Origin: Bdellovibrio sp. ArHS
Lineage (GTDB): Bacteria; Bdellovibrionota; Bdellovibrionia; Bdellovibrionales; Bdellovibrionaceae
Length of the DNA: 42,221 nucleotides
Direction of reading: 5' to 3'
Assembly (NCBI RefSeq): GCF_000786105.1
Contig: NZ_JTEV01000033.1
Coordinates: forward strand, 1-42,221
The position numbers and the translations under genes were made by a program. Under the pieces are notes generated by a model. It was not told the DNA's origin, did not search any database, and was given only the letters and a program-made list of their open reading frames with translations. Below, piece by piece: positions 19,562-28,934 of the stretch (within the stretch, counting starts at the first letter, position 1; each line of letters opens with the position of its first letter).

Positions 19562-22045
19562 ATGGAAAATAATAGTGAAGAAAAAGGCGTAACCCGCGTC
19601 GACGTCAGTAAAGAAATGCGTGATGCATATCTTCAATACTCGATGTCTGTTATTGTGGGTCGTGCCCTCCCCGATGTTCGTGACGGTCTAAAGCCTGTTC
19701 ATCGTCGTGTCTTGTTCGCACAAAGTGAGATGAATAATCGACCGGGTCGCCCTTATTTGAAGTCAGCGCGTGTGGTCGGTGATGTTATCGGTAAATACCA
19801 TCCTCATGGCGACTCTGCGGTTTACGAAACTATGGTTCGTATGGCCCAGGATTTCTCTTTGAGATATCCGCTTGAGGATGGACAAGGAAACTTCGGTTCA
19901 ATCGACGGTGATAGCGCGGCAGCTATGCGTTACACTGAGATTCGCATGACTCACCTTGCGGAAGAACTTCTGCAGGATATCGATAAAGAAACTATTCCGT
20001 TCGGACCGAACTACGACGACTCTTTACAGATTCCTCTAGTTCTTCCGGCGAAATTCCCCAATCTTTTGGTGAACGGTTCTTCAGGTATCGCCGTTGGTAT
20101 GGCGACAAACATTCCGCCACACAACTTGGGCGAAGTGATTGATGGTTGTATTGAATTGATCAATAAACCCGAGTGCACTCTTGAAGACTTGATGGTTCAC
20201 ATCAAGGGTCCTGACTTCCCGTCTTACGGAGTGATCGCTGGCCGCGAAGGTATCTTGCAGGCTTACAAAAAAGGTCGTGGTATCATCACGTTGAAAGCGG
20301 TTGCGGAAATAGTTCCGGGTAAAGACCGTGAAGAGATCATCGTTACTGAGATCCCTTACCAAGTTAATAAAGCAAAATTGATCGAAAGCATTGCTGACCT
20401 AGTTCGCGACAAACAAATCGAAGGTATCTCTGATATCCGCGATGAGTCTTCTCGTGAAGGTATGCGTATCGTGATTCAATTAAAACGTGGTGAAAATGCC
20501 AGCGTGATCTTGAATCGCCTTTATAAGTACACGCAAATGCAAATCAGCTTAGGCATCATCATGCTGGCCTTGGATGCGAAAAACCAACCGGTCACTTTCG
20601 ATCTTAAAGGCATGTTGGAAGCTTTCGTTGATCACCGCCGTGACGTCGTTACGAAACGTTGTATCTTTGAACTCAAAAAAGCCCAAGAACGCGCGCACAT
20701 CTTGGAAGGTTTGAAGAAAGCCTTGGATCACATTGAAGAAGTGATCAAAACGATTCGTGCTTCTAAAGAAGCGCACGCGGCTCGTGAAGCCTTGATGTCG
20801 AAGTTTGAATTCTCTGAACGTCAAGCTGTTGCGATTCTTGAAATGCGTTTACAACGTTTGACAGGTTTAGAGCGTGATAAAATCATCGAAGAACTTGCAG
20901 AGCTAATGAAGCAAATCGAATGGTTGAAATTCGTTCTTGCTGACGTTCGCGAAATTTACAAAATTATCGTTGGCGAACTTGAAGATATCAAAAAACGTTA
21001 TGCAGATCCTCGTCGCACGCAAATTCAAGGCAACCTTGATGATATTGAAGACGAAGATTTAATTGCTGACGAAGATATGGTTGTAACTGTGACGAACACA
21101 GGTCTGATCAAGCGCATGCCGACGGCCGAATATCGTGTGCAAAAACGCGGCGGTAAAGGTCTGAAAGGCATGGAGACTAAAGAGGAAGATTACGTCACGG
21201 ATCTATTCTCGGCTTCGACGAAAACCATGCTTTTGGTGTTCACTGATAAAGGGAAGGTTTACTGGTGTAAAGTGCATAAACTTCCGCTAGGAAGCCGCAC
21301 TTCCAAAGGTAAATCTTTGGCAAACGTTGTACAGTTGGCAAGTGGTGAAAGTGTCCGAGCAATTCTTCCGGTCAATGAATTCAGCGAAAACAAATACGTT
21401 GTGATGTTGACGGAAAAAGGTGTGATCAAGAAAACATCTTTGGATTCATTCGCGAATCCAAGGGCTGCTGGTATCATCGCATTGACGACAGATCTTGATG
21501 ACGGCGTTATCGACGTTAAGATTTCTGACGGTCAAAGTGATATCTTCATTGCGACTAAAGAGGGTATGTCGATTCGCTTTAACGAAGCGGATGTTCGCGA
21601 AATGGGACGGACTGCTCGCGGCGTGAAGGCTATTACACTCGCAAAAGAAGATATCGTCGTTGCGATGGAAGTTCTGGAAAAGAACACCAAGGATACGATC
21701 TTGATGGTGACCTCAAAAGGTTATGGTAAACGTTCTGAAACGACGGAATACCGCATCCAATCTCGTGGTGGTGTAGGTATTATCACACAAAAAACGACAG
21801 ACAAAGTGGGCGTGGTTATCGGTACGAAGAAAGTTTCAGAAAAAATGGAACTTATTCTTTCCACTGATAAAGGGCAGGTTATCCGCATGAAAGTGACGGA
21901 CATCTCGGTTCTTGGACGTAACACTCAAGGTGTTCGTTTGATTAATATCGACGAAAAAGAAGAAACGGTAACGGGTGTCGCGGTTGTTGAGGAAGACGAT
22001 GCAACTGAAGAAACGACACCAGCACCAGCAGGAGTCACTCACTAA
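19562..22045 (+). CDS. gyrA: DNA gyrase subunit A
   Basis: The DNA-cleaving half of gyrase, 827 residues. The catalytic tyrosine is Tyr124 in AMRYTEIRM. The quinolone-determining region reads [11 protein letters not shown], with Ser85 and Glu89 at the E. coli Ser83 and Asp87 positions, so no classic resistance substitution is visible. The C-terminal beta-pinwheel contains the GyrA box [10 protein letters not shown], which distinguishes it from topoisomerase IV ParC. The tail is acidic and Thr/Pro-rich. The next gene begins 1 base after its stop. Confidence 0.98.
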   Translation: MENNSEEKGVTRVDVSKEMRDAYLQYSMSVIVGRALPDVRDGLKPVHRRVLFAQSEMNNRPGRPYLKSARVVGDVIGKYHPHGDSAVYETMVRMAQDFSLRYPLEDGQGNFGSIDGDSAAAMRYTEIRMTHLAEELLQDIDKETIPFGPNYDDSLQIPLVLPAKFPNLLVNGSSGIAVGMATNIPPHNLGEVIDGCIELINKPECTLEDLMVHIKGPDFPSYGVIAGREGILQAYKKGRGIITLKAVAEIVPGKDREEIIVTEIPYQVNKAKLIESIADLVRDKQIEGISDIRDESSREGMRIVIQLKRGENASVILNRLYKYTQMQISLGIIMLALDAKNQPVTFDLKGMLEAFVDHRRDVVTKRCIFELKKAQERAHILEGLKKALDHIEEVIKTIRASKEAHAAREALMSKFEFSERQAVAILEMRLQRLTGLERDKIIEELAELMKQIEWLKFVLADVREIYKIIVGELEDIKKRYADPRRTQIQGNLDDIEDEDLIADEDMVVTVTNTGLIKRMPTAEYRVQKRGGKGLKGMETKEEDYVTDLFSASTKTMLLVFTDKGKVYWCKVHKLPLGSRTSKGKSLANVVQLASGESVRAILPVNEFSENKYVVMLTEKGVIKKTSLDSFANPRAAGIIALTTDLDDGVIDVKISDGQSDIFIATKEGMSIRFNEADVREMGRTARGVKAITLAKEDIVVAMEVLEKNTKDTILMVTSKGYGKRSETTEYRIQSRGGVGIITQKTTDKVGVVIGTKKVSEKMELILSTDKGQVIRMKVTDISVLGRNTQGVRLINIDEKEETVTGVAVVEEDDATEETTPAPAGVTH

Positions 22046-22046
22046 G

Positions 22047-22844
22047 ATGTTCAGAGCCCTTCTGATTGTCTTAGTGCTGGCCCTCACCGCCTGCTCATCC
22101 CAAGAGGAGGCGGACTACAAGCAAGCACAAAAAGAAATAGCTCAGGAGCACTACCGAATCGGCCTGAGCTATTTGGATCGAGTTATCAAAAGAAATGCAC
22201 CGACAAAATATCCTTTAGAAGCCGCTCGCGAGGCGGCACGCATTTCCTTTTTTGAAATCAAAGACTTCAATAAGGCGATTGATTATCATCACTTTATCGT
22301 TCTTCATTCGACAGATGAAAAGGAACGGTTAGAGTCGCAAAAGCAGATTGCTGCCATTTACTTTAATAATCTGCAAAATTATCAACAAGCGATCATCGAA
22401 TACAGCAAGCTTCAACAAATGCCCCACACGGATTTAGAAGCGGCTCAGTATAAAATGAATATTGCCCGCGCCCAGTACTATCAAAATAATTTTTTCCAGG
22501 CTGAGTCCGAAATCGATTCTCTTTTGAAACTTAAAGGCGACGAAAACACCCGCTTTAGTGCGTTAATGTTGAAGGGAAATATCCTCGTCGCTCGAAAAGA
22601 TTTTATAAAAGCCGCGGAAATCTTTAAAGAACTTATCCTGAAGTATCCGGAAAAGGCGATTCAGGAAAATGTCGCTCTGACTTTAGCCGTCTGTTATGAA
22701 GAAAACTTGGATTTCAAAAGTGCCATTGCGGTCCTTGAGGCTCACAAAGAAAAGTACAACCCGCCTGAATACATTGAACTTCGAATCAAACGCATGCAAG
22801 AGCGTATGAAAAATGCTCCGGGAGCGAAAGGCTTTAGGAAGTAA
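22047..22844 (+). CDS. TPR-repeat lipoprotein
   Basis: A 265-residue exported protein. Residues 1-15 form a signal sequence ending in LALTAC, so Cys16 is the predicted lipidation site. The rest is helical with tetratricopeptide-like spacing of paired helices (YKQAQKEIAQEHYRIGLSYLDRVI, FNKAIDYHHFIVLH, QQAIIEYSKLQQMP and so on), resembling outer-membrane assembly lipoproteins of the BamD/YfiO type. I cannot assign it to BamD itself. The ATG at 22047 comes 1 base after the gyrA stop and the gene's own stop overlaps the next ATG (TAATG), so it is co-transcribed from gyrA into the ATP synthase genes. Confidence 0.85.
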   Translation: MFRALLIVLVLALTACSSQEEADYKQAQKEIAQEHYRIGLSYLDRVIKRNAPTKYPLEAAREAARISFFEIKDFNKAIDYHHFIVLHSTDEKERLESQKQIAAIYFNNLQNYQQAIIEYSKLQQMPHTDLEAAQYKMNIARAQYYQNNFFQAESEIDSLLKLKGDENTRFSALMLKGNILVARKDFIKAAEIFKELILKYPEKAIQENVALTLAVCYEENLDFKSAIAVLEAHKEKYNPPEYIELRIKRMQERMKNAPGAKGFRK

Positions 22845-23068
22845 TGAAGAAGTATATAATTTTTGCATCCATGGGCTTTGAACTTGTCGGTTTGATCTTA
22901 GGGTGTTTTTACCTAGGGCAATTCCTCGATCAAAAGTACCAATCCAAGGGCCTTATCTTTGTCGGTCTGACCTTTGCGGCTTTGATTGGCTGGTTATGGA
23001 GAGTTATCTGGCTTCTTCGTAAACTGCAAAAAGAGGATGAGAAGAATTCAGATTCCGATAAACCCTAG
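22844..23068 (+). CDS. AtpZ-like ATP synthase accessory membrane protein
   Basis: A 74-residue protein with two membrane segments (about 5-25 and 36-58) separated by LDQKYQSKG, and a charged C-terminal tail. This is the arrangement of the AtpZ / ATPase gene1 family often encoded ahead of atpI. Proposed family roles include divalent cation supply or help in c-ring assembly; neither is settled. It overlaps the stop of the TPR lipoprotein gene by 1 base. Confidence 0.75.
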   Translation: MKKYIIFASMGFELVGLILGCFYLGQFLDQKYQSKGLIFVGLTFAALIGWLWRVIWLLRKLQKEDEKNSDSDKP

Positions 23069-23074
23069 GAACCC

Positions 23075-23431
23075 ATGAAACCTGTTTTAATAGCGCAAAT
23101 CTGTGTGATCGTTCTTGGCGGCTTGCTTTTGCATCTTTTTTCCGCACCGCAACACGCACTTTCCTTTGTAGCTGGGTCCTCCACCATCTTTCTGAGCTTT
23201 TTATTACTGGGCTGGGGCTGGAGCCTTATCTTCCAGAAGAAATTGGTTGCCCTGTCTATCGGTATCATTGTATTTAAGTACGCGATTTTAGGGATTATTA
23301 TCTTTAAGCTAACGGCCATGCCATGGTTCGATACCTTATGGTTCGCGATTGGGGTTGCTAGCTTTATTCTTTCAGCGTTTGTGTATGCGGTGAAAGAATC
23401 CTTACGAGAGGGAAAAGACCATGTCATTTAA
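23075..23431 (+). CDS. AtpI-like ATP synthase protein I
   Basis: A 118-residue, four-segment hydrophobic protein (about 5-25, 31-50, 57-78 and 89-108) between the AtpZ-like gene and atpB. This position and topology are those of AtpI, a chaperone for assembly of the c ring. Sequence similarity to AtpI is only loose, so the name rests mainly on context. It overlaps the atpB start by 11 bases. Confidence 0.7.
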   Translation: MKPVLIAQICVIVLGGLLLHLFSAPQHALSFVAGSSTIFLSFLLLGWGWSLIFQKKLVALSIGIIVFKYAILGIIIFKLTAMPWFDTLWFAIGVASFILSAFVYAVKESLREGKDHVI

Positions 23432-24110
23432 CTGGACACAACTCATTCCTGGTGTTGGTCACGAGTACGCACACGTTGCAACTCTTGGTGCCGCTACTGT
23501 CGCAACAATGGCGATCGGTATGGCAGCTCGCGCATCACTTGGTAAAGGTGAAACAGCCGTTCTTCCAGCCAGCAAATTCTCTCTTCGTGGCATCATGGAA
23601 ATGTTGACTGAAATGATGGACGGATTGGCAGAGATGGTTATCGGTGAACACGGTAAACACTACGTTCCTTTCTTCACTTCCGTTTTCTTCTTCATTCTTT
23701 TGAATAACTTGATCGGGATGATTCCAGGGATGACTCCTGCAACTGAAAACATCAACACAACATTCGGCTTCGGTGTTTTGATGTTCTTGTTCTATAACTT
23801 CCAAGGTGTAAAAGAAAACGGCGTATTCGCATATCTTAAGCACTTCATGGGCCCGGTTCTTTTTCTTGCTCCTTTGATGTTTGTGATCGAACTGGTTTCA
23901 CACTTTGTTCGTCCGTTCTCTTTGGGTCTTCGTCTTGCGAACGTTATGATGGGTGACCACACAGTATTGTCTGTGTTCTTGGATCTAGTTCCAATTGGTG
24001 TACCTATCCCATTCTATATCATGGGATTGTTCGTATGTTTTGTTCAGGCTTTTGTATTTACATTGCTTTCAATGGTCTACGTGGCATTCGCGATTGCACA
24101 CGATCACTAG
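23421..24110 (+). CDS. atpB: ATP synthase Fo subunit a
   Basis: The 229-residue proton/ion-channel subunit of Fo. It has the essential arginine in the SLGLRLANVMMGDH segment (E. coli R210 position) and the conserved C-terminal FVQAFVFTLLSMVY with its Gln. The N-terminus is shorter than in E. coli (229 versus 271 residues). The start overlaps the AtpI-like gene by 11 bases. The stop is followed by 36 bases to atpE. Confidence 0.97.
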   Translation: MSFNWTQLIPGVGHEYAHVATLGAATVATMAIGMAARASLGKGETAVLPASKFSLRGIMEMLTEMMDGLAEMVIGEHGKHYVPFFTSVFFFILLNNLIGMIPGMTPATENINTTFGFGVLMFLFYNFQGVKENGVFAYLKHFMGPVLFLAPLMFVIELVSHFVRPFSLGLRLANVMMGDHTVLSVFLDLVPIGVPIPFYIMGLFVCFVQAFVFTLLSMVYVAFAIAHDH

Positions 24111-24146
24111 AGAGCAAACTTAACCACTCATATTGAGGAGAAACAC

Positions 24147-24467
24147 ATGAAAAAAATGATCGTTGCTATGGTTGCTTTGTTGGCTTCTGTATCTGCATTC
24201 GCACAAGAAGCTGCTCCAGCTGCTACTGAAGCTGCTGCTTCTGTTGCTACTGACCGCGGTTTGGTTGCTATCGCAGCTGCTATCGCTATCGCTTTGTCTG
24301 TATTCGCAGGCGCAATGGCTCAAGGTAAAACAGCTTCTACAGCTCTTGATGGTATCGCTCGTAACCCAGCGGCTTCTGGTAAACTATTGATCCCAATGAT
24401 CTTGGGTCTAGCTCTTATCGAGTCTCTAGTTATCTACGCGTTGATCATCGCTCTTCGTCTTGCTTAA
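24147..24467 (+). CDS. atpE: ATP synthase Fo subunit c with signal-like leader; possible Na+ ligand set
   Basis: The rotary-ring subunit, 106 residues. A hydrophobic leader (1-19, ending AFAQ) precedes an Ala-rich linker. Two membrane hairpin helices follow (38-58 and 80-105), joined by the loop ARNP. The ion-binding carboxylate is Glu92 in LALIESLVIY. Gln59 in helix one lies exactly 33 residues earlier, Ser93 follows it, and Tyr97 is four residues further. This is the same spacing as Gln32, Glu65, Ser66 and Tyr70 of the Na+-binding ring of Ilyobacter tartaricus. GAGGAG stands before the ATG. It is the last gene of the run and is followed by two terminators. Confidence 0.96.
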   Translation: MKKMIVAMVALLASVSAFAQEAAPAATEAAASVATDRGLVAIAAAIAIALSVFAGAMAQGKTASTALDGIARNPAASGKLLIPMILGLALIESLVIYALIIALRLA

Positions 24468-24524
24468 TTGCGGCAGAAGTCCTTATCGCCGACCTTAGTT
24501 GGTTGGCGTAGATGATGAAAAATA

Positions 24525-24558
24525 AAAGGCTGGTAGTAATACCGGCCTTTTTTATTTT
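24525..24558 (+). terminator. Rho-independent terminator after atpE
   Basis: A 10-bp stem (24525-24534 with 24541-24550, one G-T pair), a 6-base loop, then a T-rich run TTTATTTT. It ends the dnaA-gyrase-ATP synthase rightward run. Confidence 0.9.
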
Positions 24559-24574
24559 GTGTACTTAGATAAAT

Positions 24575-24603
24575 AAAAGCCCGCTCTTTTGGAACGGGCT
24601 TTT
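24575..24603. terminator. Bidirectional terminator between atpE and the phosphomannomutase gene
   Basis: AAAAGCCCG (24575-24583) pairs with CGGGCTTTT (24595-24603) around an 11-base loop, with A/T runs on both sides. It can serve the rightward atpE transcript as a second stop and the leftward phosphomannomutase transcript, whose stop lies 46 bases away. Confidence 0.85.
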
Positions 24604-24648
24604 GTTTTTAAGTTGGTTCTTTTTTGAAACGGTAGGAAGCAGGTACCT

Positions 24649-26019
24649 TTAGAGGTACTTCTTTACTACGGCTTCTACTCGGTTGCGGATTCTGTCTAGG
24701 CCGGCTTGGGTGGTGGATTCGTAGCGGACTACGACCACAGGTTGTGTGTTGGAGGAGCGGCAAAGAGCCCAGCCGTCTTCGAAAGACAGACGAATACCGT
24801 CAGTGAAGTCCACTTTGTAGTCAGCATCGGGCTTGTTGGGGAAGGCTTCGATCATTTTTTCTACGATCAAAACTTTTTTCTCTTCAGTCGTGTCGATGCG
24901 GATTTCTGGAGTGTTGAAGGCTGGCGGCAAACCCTCTAGCAGTTGCGGAATTGTTTTTCCGGTTTTTGCCAGGATCTCTACCAAGCGCAAAGCTGCATAG
25001 GGAGCGTCATCGTAGCCATAGTTGCGGTCTGCGAAGAACACGTGGCCAGACATTTCTCCGCCGAACGGAGCCTTTTCAACTTTGATCTTTTCTTTTACTA
25101 ACGAGTGACCTGTTTTCCACATGATTGGCTGACCACCGTGCGCAGTGACGTCGTGATACAAACGATCAGAACACTTTACGTCGCCGATGATTTTTGCACC
25201 TTTTTGTTCGGCTAGGATGGAACGAGCGATAATCACCATCAACTCGTCACCGTAAACCATGCGGCCTGTGTGATCGATAACGCCGATACGGTCTGCATCA
25301 CCATCAAAGCCGATGCCACAAAGAGCCCCTTCTTTGGCCACTTGTTTCTTAAGGTCTTCCAAATTTTCTTCCACAGTGGGATCTGGATGGTGATTTGGGA
25401 ATGTGCCGTCTGGTTGTTCAAAAAGGATGGTAGGATTCAAGCCGACCGCATTGAACAGGCCGCGAACCACAGATCCACCGGCGCCATTTCCGCAATCAAG
25501 AACAACTTTGGTGTCTTTGATTGTTCCGAATTCTTTTTTATAGCGTTCATAGTACATCGGTTTGATGTCGAAGTGCTCTTCAGAACCTTGGCCATCGATA
25601 TACTCACCCTTTTGAATGATCTCGCGAAGTTTTTGAATTTCAGCGCCGAAGATCGTGCCTTTACCAACAGAAATTTTGAAGCCGTTGTATTCGGGAGGAT
25701 TGTGCGATCCCGTTACCTGAATGGCGCCATCAACACCTTTCAACTCAAACGTTGAAAAATAACACACCGGAGTCGTCACAAGGCCTAAGTGAATCACTTT
25801 CGCACCAGATTCCATCATGCCTTTTGCTAGATTTTTAATGATTGCAGGAGAACTTTCGCGAGCATCACAGCCCAACGCGACCGTTGGATTGGTAAGGCCT
25901 TTATTTTGTTTCATGTAAACAACATAGGCGCGGCCCAAGAGGTACGCGAAGTCATCATCGAACTGTCCGTTGTAAACACCACGGATATCGTACTCTCTAA
26001 AAATTACCGGTTGAAACAT
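24649..26019 (-). CDS. Phosphomannomutase/phosphoglucomutase
   Basis: An alpha-D-phosphohexomutase of 456 residues, making sugar-1-phosphates for envelope polysaccharide or LPS. Phosphoserine Ser105 lies in TGSHNPPEYNGFK, the metal-binding loop is GFDGDADRIG, the sugar-binding loop is GEMSGHVFF, and the phosphate-binding end is RSSNTQPVVVV. The overall length and the FREYDIRG start resemble the dual-specificity AlgC/ManB group. AGAGGTGA precedes the ATG. It is the last gene of a long leftward run, 51 bases after pdxA. Confidence 0.93.
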   Translation of the reverse strand: MFQPVIFREYDIRGVYNGQFDDDFAYLLGRAYVVYMKQNKGLTNPTVALGCDARESSPAIIKNLAKGMMESGAKVIHLGLVTTPVCYFSTFELKGVDGAIQVTGSHNPPEYNGFKISVGKGTIFGAEIQKLREIIQKGEYIDGQGSEEHFDIKPMYYERYKKEFGTIKDTKVVLDCGNGAGGSVVRGLFNAVGLNPTILFEQPDGTFPNHHPDPTVEENLEDLKKQVAKEGALCGIGFDGDADRIGVIDHTGRMVYGDELMVIIARSILAEQKGAKIIGDVKCSDRLYHDVTAHGGQPIMWKTGHSLVKEKIKVEKAPFGGEMSGHVFFADRNYGYDDAPYAALRLVEILAKTGKTIPQLLEGLPPAFNTPEIRIDTTEEKKVLIVEKMIEAFPNKPDADYKVDFTDGIRLSFEDGWALCRSSNTQPVVVVRYESTTQAGLDRIRNRVEAVVKKYL

Positions 26020-26070
26020 AAGTCACCTCTGTAAATAAGTGGAAGTATTTAGAAATATGATTTTTTTAAG

Positions 26071-27021
26071 CTAGAGTCGAGCTAATTTTATAGCCCAGCG
26101 AATGGCATCGATCATGGAATTTGGATTTGCTTTATTTAAGCCAAAAATATCCTTCGCCGTTCCATGATCTACACTGGTTCTAACAAAGGGTATGCCTAAA
26201 CTGATATGGACTCCACTATTCTGTCCGTGGATCATTTTAAAAGGAATAAGGCCCTGATCGTGATAAAGCGCCACATAAATCGAATAACGCTTCCAATTTG
26301 CTGGGAAGAAAGCCGCGTCTGGCACCAAAGGACCTTCCACCGGGATTTTATTTTCTTTGGCGAAAGCGGCTAGCTGAGGAAATAAAAGCAGCTCTTCTTT
26401 GCCAATAAGCCCCTGTTCACCCGCATGTGGATTTAATCCTAGGACTGCAATGGAACGCTTAGCTTGCGCCGCAGGCAGCTTTTTTCGAAGTTCATTGGCG
26501 TTTTTTAATGTCTCGGCTAGCACTGTGAAACTGAGATGTTTGGTGACTTCTGCAATCGCAGTATGTGCCGTGGCAAGAACGACATTGAACTGATCCCCCA
26601 CAAACCCCATGTTGACGTATTTGCTGCCCGAAAGTCTTTTCAAAATATCGGTGTGGCCCAGATCCTTAAAGCCGGCACTCTTAATGCTGGTTTTCGAAAG
26701 AGGAGCCGTGGCCATTCCGTTCAAGGCATTTTCTAAGCACGCCTCCGCGCTGACCTCAACCCATGTGGCTGGAGATTCGTCAGAGGCGATATCGACTAAG
26801 TAAGGACCGTCAATTTTTAGAGCTTCCGAAAGAGAATCAACGGTGATGCGTTCGAACTTCTTGTCGATCAGGCGCAGATATTTTTTATCAGCGGACTCAG
26901 ATCGCCACAGAATAAACTGAACGTTTTTCTGTGGGCCCAAATGATGGAGGGCCTTGGCTGTAACTTCAAAGCCAATACCATCAATATCCCCCGTTGTCAG
27001 GGCGAGGCGAAGTTTACTCAT
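26071..27021 (-). CDS. pdxA: 4-hydroxythreonine-4-phosphate dehydrogenase PdxA
   Basis: An NAD-dependent enzyme of the DXP-independent-of-PdxS pyridoxal phosphate pathway. At 316 residues it is close to the family's about 330. Metal-binding histidines appear in DLGHTDILKRL, YHDQGLIPFK and SVDHGTAKDI, and NPHAGEQGLIGKEE is present. Near the N-terminus the usual GDPxGIGPE reads GDIDGIGFE, an atypical motif. I start at the ATG at 27021, which overlaps the preceding parvulin gene by 8 bases (ATGAGTAA). Longer upstream frames are shadows. Substrate specificity is by family only. Confidence 0.88.
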   Translation of the reverse strand: MSKLRLALTTGDIDGIGFEVTAKALHHLGPQKNVQFILWRSESADKKYLRLIDKKFERITVDSLSEALKIDGPYLVDIASDESPATWVEVSAEACLENALNGMATAPLSKTSIKSAGFKDLGHTDILKRLSGSKYVNMGFVGDQFNVVLATAHTAIAEVTKHLSFTVLAETLKNANELRKKLPAAQAKRSIAVLGLNPHAGEQGLIGKEELLLFPQLAAFAKENKIPVEGPLVPDAAFFPANWKRYSIYVALYHDQGLIPFKMIHGQNSGVHISLGIPFVRTSVDHGTAKDIFGLNKANPNSMIDAIRWAIKLARL

Positions 27022-27958
27022 TGATACGAACGAAAATTTCGTCGCGTTTGTTTTGCAACCAAGTCTTAAGCTGGCGTTTAAAGCTCGTCTCAAGAAGTTG
27101 TGCCTTGATTCGATCTTTAGCGCGTTCAAACTTAGGGTCTGTTGTTAGCTTTTTCCCTGTAAGTTTCACAATGTGATAGCCCATGCGGGACTTCACAACC
27201 GGCGTTGTTTCGCCCACCTTTAGATTGGAAATAGCTTCTTCAATTTCAGGAAGGAACTCGCCGGATTTGAAGGTACCAAGACTTCCTCCGGAAGAAAAAT
27301 TAGGGTCTTCACTGAATTGTTGCGCAAGTGTTTCAAAATTTTCGCCGCTACGTACTTTTCCCGCCGCGACTTGAGCCCTTTGCAGCGCAGCCTCGGCTCC
27401 ACCTTTTTTGGGATTAAAGAAAATGTGCGAAACGCTGAACTCATCAATGGAAGGTCGGCTGCTTGGATTTGTTTTCAAGTACTCGTTCAAAGCATCTTCG
27501 TCAGAAATGCGAAGCTTCGAAATAATTTCCGAATCCATGAGCGATTGTTTTTCGATACTGTGTTTTAGAAATGTTTTATATTCCGCAGGCGCAATACCCT
27601 GCCCTTTGATAATGTTCAGGAGCTCTGCCTCAGTCACATTATTACGCTTTGCCATGCTCTTAAGTTCGGACTCAACACGATCGGAAGTGACGGTAAGATT
27701 CAGGCGTTTCACTTCGGATTCTAAAATCTTTTCATTGATAAGATAATCTAACTGAGCTTTGCGATTGCCTTTTAGGCTTTCCGGAGATTTATCAAAAAGC
27801 AAGGCCTCGTCGACAAGGCCGGGTTTGCCAATCCGATTCTGCAAATCTTTGAAATCCGACTCTAGAACTAGCTCGGTATTTACGATAGCCACGGTTTTTT
27901 CCACAACCTCGGCATGAACGGGAGTGGCAATCAGAAATGGAAAAAGAAAACTAATCAT
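27014..27958 (-). CDS. SurA-like periplasmic chaperone with parvulin domain
   Basis: A 314-residue exported protein with a signal peptide at residues 1-16 (ending PVHA), an N-terminal SurA-like helical domain (about 20-165) and one parvulin peptidyl-prolyl isomerase domain with intact motifs (FSVSHIFFNPKKGG, LAQQFSEDPNFSSGGSLG, RMGYHIVKLTGKK). It probably escorts outer-membrane proteins. It overlaps the upstream lipoprotein parvulin gene by 8 bases and pdxA by 8 bases, so it is in one unit. Full-length SurA has two isomerase domains; this has one. Confidence 0.88.
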   Translation of the reverse strand: MISFLFPFLIATPVHAEVVEKTVAIVNTELVLESDFKDLQNRIGKPGLVDEALLFDKSPESLKGNRKAQLDYLINEKILESEVKRLNLTVTSDRVESELKSMAKRNNVTEAELLNIIKGQGIAPAEYKTFLKHSIEKQSLMDSEIISKLRISDEDALNEYLKTNPSSRPSIDEFSVSHIFFNPKKGGAEAALQRAQVAAGKVRSGENFETLAQQFSEDPNFSSGGSLGTFKSGEFLPEIEEAISNLKVGETTPVVKSRMGYHIVKLTGKKLTTDPKFERAKDRIKAQLLETSFKRQLKTWLQNKRDEIFVRINE

Positions 27959-28919
27959 TGGGTCCTCGCGTATCGACCGTAATCGAATTCATTAAGTCGT
28001 AGTCCTTTAGGACTTTACTACTTCTGAGCTGAGCATCAAGCCAAGCGACGTATTCCGCCTGCTCGCGTTGAGCACGAAGGGCGCGAATTATCTGTGATTT
28101 GACCTCTTCGAGTGGTTGCGTGGTCGCAGGAGCCTTCTTTTCAACGCGAATCAGATGCACACCAAAGGGACTCTTGACGGTTTGCAAGCCCGATCCTGCA
28201 CTAAATAAGGGGTCAAAATAGTCTACGGTGCCCTTTTCAATCCAACCGATAACGCCGCCCGTTTTACCTTCAGGAGTAATAGAAAATTTACGGGCTAGTT
28301 CGGCGAAATCCGTGGTTTTTAAATCGGTTTTAATGGCATCTGCCTTCGCTTCTTCGTCGACGACGATTTGTCGGATGTAGATGCGTTCTTTGCGTTTCCA
28401 TCGGTCCTTATTGTCTTCGTAGTAACGTTTGATTTCTTCGTCAGTAGGCGGCTTGATTTTGTCGTTCAGTTTCTTAAAGACCTCTTTTTCCACCAAACTA
28501 TAGCGAAGCTCTTCACGCCATTCAGAAAAAGAAAGATTTTCTAGAGCCAGGGCGCGACGAAACGAAAGATCATCGGGATAGTTCCCACGAAGTTTATCAA
28601 CTTCAGCGTCCAAAACAGTCTCGGAAATAACGATGTTCTGTGAACGAGCCCAATCTAGGGTCAGACTTTTAACCAAGAAATCCCGCAGGATCTCTTCTTT
28701 CACCCGATGAATGTTATTGGGATCTTTGGCCGCCAGGGCATCAAAATTTCGCAGGCGTCGAGCCAACTGATTGGCGAATTGTTTGGATGTCAGAACGTGT
28801 TCATTCACCTTTTCTACTGGTTTAGTAGAAATTTTCTGATAGCTGGAAGGACAGCCCGCCAAAGCGAGGGTCATTAAAACAAAAAGCCCCGTGCTGGCGG
28901 GGCTCTTTAGAAATTTCAT
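27951..28919 (-). CDS. Parvulin-family lipoprotein, isomerase site probably degenerate
   Basis: A 322-residue lipoprotein. The signal ends in LALAGC with Cys23 as the lipid site. An N-terminal helical region is followed by a parvulin domain (about 190-290). The first strand reads IYIRQIVV, lacking the His of the usual xHIL motif, while the last strand keeps FGVHLIRV. It may therefore be a chaperone rather than an isomerase, a PrsA-like role. It sits between two other parvulin genes, with an 8-base overlap downstream. Confidence 0.87.
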   Translation of the reverse strand: MKFLKSPASTGLFVLMTLALAGCPSSYQKISTKPVEKVNEHVLTSKQFANQLARRLRNFDALAAKDPNNIHRVKEEILRDFLVKSLTLDWARSQNIVISETVLDAEVDKLRGNYPDDLSFRRALALENLSFSEWREELRYSLVEKEVFKKLNDKIKPPTDEEIKRYYEDNKDRWKRKERIYIRQIVVDEEAKADAIKTDLKTTDFAELARKFSITPEGKTGGVIGWIEKGTVDYFDPLFSAGSGLQTVKSPFGVHLIRVEKKAPATTQPLEEVKSQIIRALRAQREQAEYVAWLDAQLRSSKVLKDYDLMNSITVDTRGPND

Positions 28920-28934
28920 ATGAAATATTCCTTA

